NCBI GenBank assembly: GCA_002352445.1
Contig: DEIL01000319.1
Span: forward strand, 3,212-21,380
Length of the DNA: 18,169 nucleotides
Reading direction: 5' to 3'
Source: Desulfobulbaceae bacterium UBA2775
GTDB taxonomy: Bacteria; Desulfobacterota; Desulfobulbia; Desulfobulbales; Desulfocapsaceae
Shown here: positions 7,343 to 14,701 of the stretch, piece after piece
How positions within the stretch are numbered: the stretch's first letter is position 1
Layout: each line of letters begins with the position of its first letter
Translations under genes and position numbers: made by a program
Notes under the pieces: model-generated
Database searches by the model: none
Told to the model about the DNA's origin: nothing
What the model saw: only the letters and a program-made list of their open reading frames with translations

Positions 7343-7666
7343 AGAGTTACGCTCCCGTTTATAGAATTTATATGAAAGTCATGTGCTACCCGGTAGAAAA
7401 GGGATTCGGAGGGGTGCTGCCATAACAGTATAGCAGTGTCATATCGTTGCGAAAGCATTTCACGAGTGTTAGCGAGCAAGGCTATTTCACAAAACAACTT
7501 AATAGATACTACAAAACAGTAAATTGGAGGTCAATAGTTTTCCTCAGTCTGCAGGGTGCACTGATCTGTTGTGCTGGTGTAATCATTGAGGTAAGGTGAC
7601 TGAAATTTATAGTACTTTGCTAAAAAAAGACAGTATAGAAATTCGTTTCAAGGGAAAGGAGACTTT
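7343..7666. other. Divergent intergenic region with a candidate sigma-70 promoter
   Basis: A 324-nt region between the LCIB-like gene (-) and the antiporter (+). On the plus strand TTGAGG (7586-7591) and TATAGT (7608-7613), 16 bases apart, form a plausible promoter for the antiporter, leaving a leader of about 50 nt that ends in AAAGGAG. A direct repeat ATTTCAC lies at 7457-7463 and 7484-7490. I see no recognisable riboswitch or small gene. Confidence 0.35.
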
Positions 7667-8938
7667 ATGCAGCTTTTCCATATTATTGCCGTATTGATTA
7701 GCCTTGCCGCCGTGTTCAGCTGGTTTAATTACCGGTTTCTGCACATGCCAACGGCTATTGGACTAATGACCATAGCTCTTCTCATGTCTCTTGCCTTAAT
7801 AGTGCTCGGGCAGCTGGGATATAGCCATGTTGAGCAAGATGTGGAATGGATGCTTGGCTCCATTGATTTCAATGCGACCCTGTTACACGGAATGTTGAGT
7901 TTTCTCCTTTTTGCAGGTGCGCTGCATATCAACCTGGAGGATCTGGCAAAACAACGTTCGGTGATTGCAATCCTTGCCACGGCAAGTGTTATCGGGGCTA
8001 CATTTTTAATTGGTTTTGGCACCTGGTATATTTCGAGATTGCTCGACCTGAATATCCCCATGATCTACTGTCTGCTTTTTGGTGCTCTTATTTCACCCAC
8101 TGATCCCATTGCCGTTTTGGGTGTTTTGAAAACAGCCGGTGCATCGAAAAGTCTGGAGACGAAGATTGCCGGAGAATCACTTTTTAATGATGGTATTGCA
8201 GTGGTGGTGTTTCTGGTGATAGCAGAAGTGGCGGCAGGAACAACAATGGTCACCGTAAAAACAATATCTCATATTTTTGTCATGGAGGTAGTTGGTGGAG
8301 CCCTGTATGGTCTGTTGCTTGGTGGCATTGCCTTTTGGATGCTGAAAAAAGTTGATAATTACTCTGTTGAAATACTCATAACACTGGCATTGACCACCGG
8401 AGGATACACACTTGCCGAATCTTTGCACCTTTCTGCACCCATTGCCATTGTTGTGGCAGGACTGCTTATTGGCAACCATGGGCGCAGGCTGGCCATGTCA
8501 CAGTCAACGCGTGAGCATCTGGATACTTTCTGGGAATTGACTGATGAAATCTTGAATGCCGTATTGTTTGTACTTATTGGCCTGGAACTGGTCATCTTAT
8601 CCCTTGATGAAAAATATTTGCTGGCAGGGCTGCTTGCAATCCCTCTTGTGTTAACTGCCCGGTTGATCAGCGTGGCACTTCCCATTGGGATCATGCGGCG
8701 CTTTAGAAGCTTTTCCCCCGGAGTTGTTTCTATTCTCACATGGGGAGGGCTCAGAGGAGGTATCTCTGTAGCACTCGCCCTTTCACTGCCATCAGGAGAT
8801 ATTCGTAATACTCTGGTTACGGTCACCTATGTCGTTGTAGTTTTTTCCGTTCTGGTGCAGGGGCTGACTCTTGCTCCTCTGGTGCGTGCAAAAGCTGTTC
8901 GTGCTGATCTGGAACTGGAGCGCACACGTCTGGAATAA
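7667..8938 (+). CDS. Na+/H+ antiporter, CPA1 (NhaP/NHE) family
   Basis: Inner-membrane cation/proton antiporter of 423 residues with about 12 hydrophobic segments, lacking the long regulatory tail of some relatives. The ion-binding motifs are intact: SPTDPIAVLG at 143-152 with T145-D146, and ESLFNDGIAVV at 170-180 with the N174-D175 pair that marks electroneutral CPA1 exchangers. The helix TWGGLRGGISVALALSLP at 358-375 carries the conserved arginine R363. The ATG follows AAAGGAG (7655-7661). Na+ versus K+ or Li+ preference cannot be told from the sequence. It is divergent from the LCIB-like gene. No terminator was seen; a run of ten C follows the stop. Confidence 0.95.
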   Translation: MQLFHIIAVLISLAAVFSWFNYRFLHMPTAIGLMTIALLMSLALIVLGQLGYSHVEQDVEWMLGSIDFNATLLHGMLSFLLFAGALHINLEDLAKQRSVIAILATASVIGATFLIGFGTWYISRLLDLNIPMIYCLLFGALISPTDPIAVLGVLKTAGASKSLETKIAGESLFNDGIAVVVFLVIAEVAAGTTMVTVKTISHIFVMEVVGGALYGLLLGGIAFWMLKKVDNYSVEILITLALTTGGYTLAESLHLSAPIAIVVAGLLIGNHGRRLAMSQSTREHLDTFWELTDEILNAVLFVLIGLELVILSLDEKYLLAGLLAIPLVLTARLISVALPIGIMRRFRSFSPGVVSILTWGGLRGGISVALALSLPSGDIRNTLVTVTYVVVVFSVLVQGLTLAPLVRAKAVRADLELERTRLE

Positions 8939-8994
8939 AAATGGCTCCCCCCCCCCTGGGTCCATAGAACTACCTTTTCCTGGAGGAACAGGCA

Positions 8995-11103
8995 ATCAAA
9001 CTCTCACTTACTCAATGCAGGCAACTGGAATATGAAGATAACTGTTCCCCCATACGGGAAAAAGAAGGTTATAGAACCCTGACAGTCGCCTGCTGTGCTA
9101 TCTGCCGCACTGATGCGAAGATGTGGAACCAGGGACATCGCGACCTGGTACTGCCCAGGGTTCCCGGTCATGAAATTGCCGGATATGATGACCGGTCCGG
9201 TCAACTGTATACAGTCTGGCCGGGGCAGTCCTGCGGTAAATGTCGGTATTGTACAGGTGGCCGTGAAAACCTCTGTGAAGAGATGCACATCATCGGCTTT
9301 CACTCTGATGGTGGATTTGCCAGGTATGTCTCCGTTCCAGAGGACAGCCTGGTTCCGGTCAATGAAAAGATTGAGCCCCGCTTTCTCACCTTTGCCGAAC
9401 CTGCGGCATGCGTCCTGAATGCTCTATCACGGTTTTCTCAGAAACAGAAAGAGAGGATAATAATCTACGGTGGCGGCGTGCTCGGCATGACTGCTGCTCT
9501 AATCTGTCGGGAGCAGGGATGGTTCGTGACGGTCATAGAGCAAAGCCAGGAGAAAATCTCCAGACTGCGTTCTTTTTGCGATCTCAATAGCATAGATTTA
9601 TGTAAAGACACTGTTACCGCCGACTATGATATGGCGATCAACTGCTGCGACTCCCATATTGCCTTCAGTCTCTGCATCACAAAGCTGCGAAAAGGTGGAA
9701 GATTCGCCTTTTTCAGCGGTCTTAAAAAAAATGAAGGGATAGAAACCAATCTATTAAATCTTATACATTATAAAGAGCTTGAGTTGTATGGTGCCTATGG
9801 GCCAAGAAGAGAGCATATGGTGCAGGCGGTCCCCTTTTGCATAAGGCAACAGAGAAATCTTGCCTTGCTGATTGAAAAGACTCTTCTGCCACAGGATGTA
9901 GAATCCGTTCTCCCCCATATCCTCTCGGGAAATGGTCTGAAGTATATTATTGATTTTATGGGTATGGCGAAGCCCCTTCAGCCAGCCTTTTCTCACCGTA
10001 ACGCTAAGCCAACCAACTTAAATAAAAATGACAGCCAGTTGTCTCCCCTTCTCTCAACAATCGTGGAGAAAATCGAACCCCTGGAACAATCGTTCCGGGA
10101 TCTGGCCCAGAAAAAAGTCGATCTTAAAACCAAACCCCTGGGCGCCCTTGGCAGGATCGAGAAACTTGCGGTTCAGTTAAGCACCATAAAAAACAGTCTG
10201 TACCCGAAGGTGGAATGCAAACGGCTGTTTGTTTTTGCCGGCGACCATGGGGTGGTGGAAGAAGGTGTTTCCGCCTTTCCATCCAAGGTGACTGTACAGA
10301 TGGTGGAAAATTTTCTCGATGGAGGGGCGGCAATAAATGCGTTCTGTCGTCAATATAACATTGAGCTGTCCATAATCGACATGGGTGTTAACGGTGAATT
10401 CGACGCCCACCCTCTGCTGATTGACAAAAAAATTGGTCGCGGCACCAATAATTTTGCTGCACAAAAAGCGATGCCTCTTGCTGAGGCAGTCCGGGCGATT
10501 GAAAATGGTGCCCGGGTTTTCCTGGAAAAAAATGAACAAGTGCGCTGCGATCTTGTCGGCATGGGTGAAATGGGGATCGGTAATAGTAGCAGCGCAACAG
10601 CGATCATATGCGGTGCCACCGGGCTCTCCGCTTTGCAGGTGGCGGGCAGAGGTACCGGGGTTGACGACAAAGGACTTGAACGGAAAACAGAAGTTATTGC
10701 AAAAGCTCTTGCCCTGCATCAGCCGGAAAAGGACAACGGCTTCGACCTCCTCTCAAAAGTTGGCGGCTATGAGCTGGGGGGTATCTGCGGCGCTGTACTG
10801 GCGGCCGCATCCGAGGGCTGCTGCGTGGTGCTGGACGGCATTATTTCAACCGCCGCCGGACTCCTTTCCTATCTGATCTGCCCCGATGTAAAAGATTATC
10901 TCATTGCCGGACATAAATCGGTGGAAATTGGTCAGCAGGCTGCCCTTGATATCATGGGCCTTGAACCGGTCATCGACCTCGATATGCGTCTCGGCGAGGG
11001 CACAGGGGCTGCAATCACCATGAACCTTGCAGACCTTGCCTGTCGGATGATGCGGGAGATGGCTTCTTTTGAAGATGCGGGAGTTGACAGCAAAACTATT
11101 TAA
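8995..11103 (+). CDS. cobT: Zn-dependent medium-chain dehydrogenase fused to CobT, with an apparent ATC start
   Basis: A two-domain cytosolic protein of about 702 residues. The N-terminal ~330 residues are a zinc MDR dehydrogenase: catalytic-zinc ligands C37 (CAICRTD), H59-E60 (PGHE) and E135 (AEPAAC), structural-zinc cysteines C80, C83, C86 and C94, and the NAD(P) loop GGGVLG at 159-164. After a linker (~330-350) comes complete CobT, which joins nicotinate mononucleotide to dimethylbenzimidazole or a related base for the cobalamin lower loop: KTKPLGALGR, FAGDHGVVEEGVSAFP, and RLGEGTGA with the catalytic glutamate E668. The first in-frame ATG (9121) would remove C37. In-frame homology continues upstream to a stop at 8965, with no ATG, GTG or TTG between. 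GGAGGA (8982-8987) is seven bases before ATC at 8995, the start I chose. No other cobalamin gene is nearby. Confidence 0.85.
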   Translation: MKLSLTQCRQLEYEDNCSPIREKEGYRTLTVACCAICRTDAKMWNQGHRDLVLPRVPGHEIAGYDDRSGQLYTVWPGQSCGKCRYCTGGRENLCEEMHIIGFHSDGGFARYVSVPEDSLVPVNEKIEPRFLTFAEPAACVLNALSRFSQKQKERIIIYGGGVLGMTAALICREQGWFVTVIEQSQEKISRLRSFCDLNSIDLCKDTVTADYDMAINCCDSHIAFSLCITKLRKGGRFAFFSGLKKNEGIETNLLNLIHYKELELYGAYGPRREHMVQAVPFCIRQQRNLALLIEKTLLPQDVESVLPHILSGNGLKYIIDFMGMAKPLQPAFSHRNAKPTNLNKNDSQLSPLLSTIVEKIEPLEQSFRDLAQKKVDLKTKPLGALGRIEKLAVQLSTIKNSLYPKVECKRLFVFAGDHGVVEEGVSAFPSKVTVQMVENFLDGGAAINAFCRQYNIELSIIDMGVNGEFDAHPLLIDKKIGRGTNNFAAQKAMPLAEAVRAIENGARVFLEKNEQVRCDLVGMGEMGIGNSSSATAIICGATGLSALQVAGRGTGVDDKGLERKTEVIAKALALHQPEKDNGFDLLSKVGGYELGGICGAVLAAASEGCCVVLDGIISTAAGLLSYLICPDVKDYLIAGHKSVEIGQQAALDIMGLEPVIDLDMRLGEGTGAAITMNLADLACRMMREMASFEDAGVDSKTI

Positions 11104-11388
11104 GAGGTGTCTTAACTTGTAGTCAATTTTCTCTTTTTTGAGGAAGATACCAACCATAAACAGAGTTTCAAAAACTACCTTATTAATTTTGCACGCCGAA
11201 TATCTGTAAAACCCCACAACGTCGTATATTCGGTTTCTTACGACACCATCAGCTATAAAAAAAACTTTTAAAACTACCGCTTTATGTTAATTGTACGATA
11301 TTCTTAGAATGTTGCAGGATTTTTTGCGTTCACCGGCATGATTACGATCCTTTTCTTATAAAATCTGTAAGATAAAGAGGTGCAGGCA
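11104..11388. other. Intergenic region with overlapping small inverted repeats
   Basis: A 285-nt AT-rich gap. CCGAATAT (11196-11203) and ATATTCGG (11226-11233) can pair, and so can GTCGTA (11221-11226) and TACGAC (11239-11244). The two pairings share position 11226 and overlap, so they exclude each other. A loosely repeated motif (TTTCAAAAACTACC near 11166 and TTTTAAAACTACC near 11264) is also present. No strong terminator or promoter could be placed. Confidence 0.3.
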
Positions 11389-11986
11389 ATGGATGACACT
11401 CCTGTCCGATGGTGCTTGGTGTTCCTGATCCCACTGTTCGTCTTCCTTTCTTTTTATTTCTTATACCTGACCTTTCCAATTGCCCCGGCTGCCGGGGAGC
11501 CGGATATTCTCAAACCCGAATGGTATACCCTGACGACTGCTCGCGGCGTGGAACTGTTTTATCTGCCATGCGTCCTGGGTGGTGCCCCAGAGCGAGCAGA
11601 ACAGTCAGCCCCGATTTGCCCATGCCAATATTGTGCTTAACCACGGCAAAAATGATCGATGTTATAATTGCCATATGGTGAGTGACCGCAATAAATACGT
11701 TGCGGATAACGGCTCCGGCATCATGCCTCAATTACCTGAACTACTCTGTTCCCGTTGTCATGGACTGATTTATAACGACTGGCTTATGGGAACCCATGGG
11801 AAGTGGGTTGGCATGTGGAAACCGACGAAAAAGAGTGATCGCAGACCCTTTACATGTACCCAGTGCCACGACCCGCATGACCCTTCATTTTTCTTAAAAG
11901 CAGCTGTACCGATTGTAAATGCAGAAGAGAGGCAATTATTCAATCTGGAAAAGGAGAAAGAGGTGGTTCAAGAAGCACACTATTGA
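11389..11986 (+). pseudogene. Membrane-anchored tetraheme cytochrome c, interrupted by a frameshift
   Basis: From ATG 11389 (after AGAGGTG) one frame encodes an N-terminal membrane anchor (about residues 8-30) and continues to TTARGV near 11550, then drifts into non-cytochrome sequence ending at 11640. The next frame, open from 11534, holds four heme motifs: CFICH (11555-11569), CYNCH, CSRCH and CTQCH, ending at 11986. Removing one base in 11534-11554, for example a G of GTGG, gives a continuous product of about 198 residues: anchor, short linker and four c-type hemes. The first heme motif is lost if translation begins at the internal ATG 11579. This could be a recent pseudogene, a programmed frameshift or a sequence error. 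Built like small quinol-linked tetraheme cytochromes, it may deliver electrons to the 12-heme cytochrome encoded next. Confidence 0.75.
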
Positions 11987-12152
11987 TGGAGACCGGCCTG
12001 AATCTGCAAGTATGTTTTTTCTGATTACTACTGAAATGTTATAACGAAGGATCAGTATACCACGAGTTGCTGTATCATCCCAATGTGTGATTTACTAATT
12101 CATTCAAATGAGTTACACAGTAATCAACCATCTCTTACAGAAGGAGGGTTTT

Positions 12153-14525
12153 ATGAATAAAACTGTTTTGCGTCTGCTTCCCTTTGTCATGGGAATCTGT
12201 CTGATCGGCGCATCGACCGTAAATGGAGCAGGAGGTTGTACCACCCAGGAATGTCATCAGGGGATCGCCTCTATAAAACCTGATGACCATGCAATGATGC
12301 GTACCATAAAAATGAATGGTTCACAACACGGTGATCCTGACGGTTGTGTCATGTGCCATGGCGGGAATCCTAAAGCGACTAAGAAGGAGGAGGCACATAA
12401 AGGTGTACCCCCAACTCTGAGAATAGCTCCCGGTCCAAAAGATTATTATCCGGATCCCGGGTCTATCTGGATTGCTGATAATTCCTGCGGGGTATGTCAC
12501 CCGGGATATGTATATAGATCCAAGTTAAGTCTGATGAACACCGAAGCGGGTAAAATCCAGGGTAACCTTGCGACCTGGGGATTTGAAGAGGTTCAAGATC
12601 ATAATGTTCCATGGGGAAATTACGATACAGAGGATATAGACAGCAGTGATCCGCTCTCCGGAACTCCGGCCTATAAAGAGTATATGGCAAATCAGATTGC
12701 CATGTATCCCAAACAGTATCCGGAGTCACTAGAGCAGATGCCCCAGGCCACCATGGATGAGATAAACGCTGACCCCAAAAAAGCTGGCCTGACGTATCAG
12801 CGCCATGATTGCCAGCGTTGTCATATTGGTGTTCGCGGACGGGAGAAACGTGGAGACTTTCGCGGTATGGGCTGTTCATCCTGTCATGTTCTTTATGGTA
12901 CTGACGGCTACTATATGGGTGATGATAAAACTATCTCCAAGGAAAAGCCCGGCCATATGCTCAAACATCAGATTGTGGCTACCAGAAAGACCGGCGGTAT
13001 ACCTGTTGAGGCCTGCAGTTCCTGTCATAACAGAGGGAAGCGAATCGGTGTTTCCTTTCAGGGGTTGATGGAATTCCCCTATGGTTCGCCATACAATGAA
13101 AAGGGAATGAAGCAGCCCAAATTGCATACAAAGAGATATATGTTTGTATCAGATGACCTCCATCATCAACAACAGAGTCGTGAAGGAAATCCAAAGGGCG
13201 GCCTGCTCTGCCAGGATTGTCATACTTCCATCGATATGCACGGTGATGGTAATATCCACGGCACCACCATGGCCCAGGTTGAAGTTGAGTGTTCCGACTG
13301 CCACGGGTTGACTACTAAATATCCATGGGAACTTCCGGTTGGCTATGGAGACGAGTTTGGTAAAGATCTCGCTAAAGATGGTCGCGGAGTTGCCACAGAA
13401 CGACTGATACCAGGAAAACAGTTTGGCTTTCCTTATGAGGCCGAGGACGGCTTTATCCTCACCTCCCGCGGTAATCCTTTTGGTAATGTTATCAGGCGCG
13501 GGAACAAGGTTATTGTTCACTCGGCAGCCGGGAACGATTTTGAGGTTCCTGTTCTTAAAAGCCTGCAGGATGAAAAAAAGTGGAAGAATCTTTCTGCTGA
13601 AGTAGCCATGACTTCGGTTGCTAAACATATGGATAAGCTTGAGTGTTATTCATGCCATGCCTCATGGGCACCACAATGCTACGGTTGCCATGTCCAGGTC
13701 AATTATAAGCCGAAAGACGGCAAACCTGTAACCGGTATTGACTGGGTTGCCTCCGGTAACGCCCAGAAAACAAATGGCCAGACGGCTGAATCGGTGCTTG
13801 GCTCGGGTGGTTTGAAGTCCCCCGGCAAGATTTCCGAGACACGGTCATATCTTCGCTGGGAAGATCCGATTCTGGGAATTGGCGGCGAAGGTCGGGTAAG
13901 CCCGCTTATGCCTGGCTGCCAGGTAACCTATACCATTATTAATGACAAGGGTGAAACCCTGGTAAATAATGAGATAGCTCTGAACGCCGGTGAGGCCAAG
14001 GATATCGGTCAGGAACATGTTCCTCTCGCCATTGATATGGCACCGGTACAACCTCATACTGCACAACGTAAAGCGCGAACCTGTGAGTCGTGTCATACAA
14101 ATCCGAAGGTGGCCGGGCTTGGAATCGGTAATGGGACTTTTGGACTGCGGCAGGCAGAGGATGTTGTGGTGGATCTTATGGATGCAACAAGTCGTGAGAT
14201 CATCCCCGCCAAGTACAGCGTGCAGATTCCGGCGATTCCCAAACTGACCTTCGACTGGGCAAAGATCGTCGAGCGTGACGGCAAGCAGCTGGCAACAGTG
14301 GGAACCCACTGGCCCATGTCCAGGGCATTTAACAAGCAGGAACTCAATAACTTCCTGAGAGCCGGTACCTGTATGGGCTGTCACCAGAACATGAGCGAAG
14401 CTGAGCTCTGGAAGAAGGTGTCAACCGAGGGTACAATTGATCCTAAGACGCATCTCGAAGCCATGAACAAGATGATAAAACTGATGGCTGAACAGGGGAT
14501 TAAACCTGCTGAACTTAAAAACTAA
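12153..14525 (+). CDS. Secreted dodecaheme c-type cytochrome
   Basis: A 790-residue multiheme cytochrome exported by Sec; residues 1-26 are a signal peptide with a likely cut after NGA. Eleven CX2CH sites start at C65, C112, C220, C241, C288, C353, C380, C498, C509, C644 and C740. A CX4CH site, CTTQECH, lies at 29-35, the spacing known from cytochrome c3 of sulfate reducers. That makes up to 12 hemes. Residues 385-495 and 515-640 are long heme-free stretches that look beta-rich, so this is not a simple heme wire and may include a catalytic or docking domain. I do not recognise the exact family. The open frame starts at 12108, but GGAGG at 12143-12147 selects ATG 12153, directly before the signal peptide. 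It follows the frameshifted tetraheme gene by 166 nt and is followed by a terminator. Confidence 0.9.
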   Translation: MNKTVLRLLPFVMGICLIGASTVNGAGGCTTQECHQGIASIKPDDHAMMRTIKMNGSQHGDPDGCVMCHGGNPKATKKEEAHKGVPPTLRIAPGPKDYYPDPGSIWIADNSCGVCHPGYVYRSKLSLMNTEAGKIQGNLATWGFEEVQDHNVPWGNYDTEDIDSSDPLSGTPAYKEYMANQIAMYPKQYPESLEQMPQATMDEINADPKKAGLTYQRHDCQRCHIGVRGREKRGDFRGMGCSSCHVLYGTDGYYMGDDKTISKEKPGHMLKHQIVATRKTGGIPVEACSSCHNRGKRIGVSFQGLMEFPYGSPYNEKGMKQPKLHTKRYMFVSDDLHHQQQSREGNPKGGLLCQDCHTSIDMHGDGNIHGTTMAQVEVECSDCHGLTTKYPWELPVGYGDEFGKDLAKDGRGVATERLIPGKQFGFPYEAEDGFILTSRGNPFGNVIRRGNKVIVHSAAGNDFEVPVLKSLQDEKKWKNLSAEVAMTSVAKHMDKLECYSCHASWAPQCYGCHVQVNYKPKDGKPVTGIDWVASGNAQKTNGQTAESVLGSGGLKSPGKISETRSYLRWEDPILGIGGEGRVSPLMPGCQVTYTIINDKGETLVNNEIALNAGEAKDIGQEHVPLAIDMAPVQPHTAQRKARTCESCHTNPKVAGLGIGNGTFGLRQAEDVVVDLMDATSREIIPAKYSVQIPAIPKLTFDWAKIVERDGKQLATVGTHWPMSRAFNKQELNNFLRAGTCMGCHQNMSEAELWKKVSTEGTIDPKTHLEAMNKMIKLMAEQGIKPAELKN

Positions 14526-14538
14526 CCCGGGAAAACCA

Positions 14539-14620
14539 AGGCTGTTAGAATGTTAGGCTATTAGGGGGAATGAATAGTTTGCTTTTCCTAATAGCCTTCA
14601 GCCTAAAGGACTAACAGCCT
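14539..14620. repeat. Nested inverted repeat downstream of the 12-heme cytochrome gene
   Basis: Outer arms AGGCTGTTAG (14539-14548) and CTAACAGCCT (14611-14620) enclose inner arms AGGCTATTAGG (14555-14565) and CCTAATAGCCT (14587-14597). TTAGGC (14553-14558) can also pair with GCCTAA (14601-14606), so the arms look like internally repeated copies of one short motif. It could be a miniature repeat element or an mRNA 3'-end structure. Confidence 0.65.
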
Positions 14621-14665
14621 GTTATTCGATGTTAAACCAGCAACTATTTCCAGCAGGATAAAGGC

Positions 14666-14701
14666 GGCCCGATAAGGATATCTTATCGGGCCCTTTTTTT
14701 T
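14666..14701 (+). terminator. Rho-independent terminator of the cytochrome genes
   Basis: The 11-bp stem GGCCCGATAAG / CTTATCGGGCC (14666-14676 and 14682-14692) with a GATAT loop is followed by eight T (14694-14701). This is a strong intrinsic terminator for the plus strand. It ends on the stop codon of the convergent DUF748 gene and may also weakly stop minus-strand transcripts. Confidence 0.92.

Noticed and set aside
8941..8967. Poly-C tract as a phase-variable part of the dehydrogenase-CobT gene
   Set aside because: An in-frame TAG at 8965 lies between the tract and the gene, so slippage could not extend that reading frame past it.
9121..11103. Starting the dehydrogenase-CobT protein at the first ATG, 9121
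   Set aside because: The in-frame sequence just upstream encodes the catalytic-zinc motif CAICRTD, so a start at 9121 would cut into a conserved domain and has no Shine-Dalgarno of its own.
11380..11640. The first cytochrome frame read as a separate 86-residue protein
   Set aside because: Its last ~30 residues have no cytochrome character, while the overlapping next frame carries CFICH at the same bases; a frameshift explains both better.
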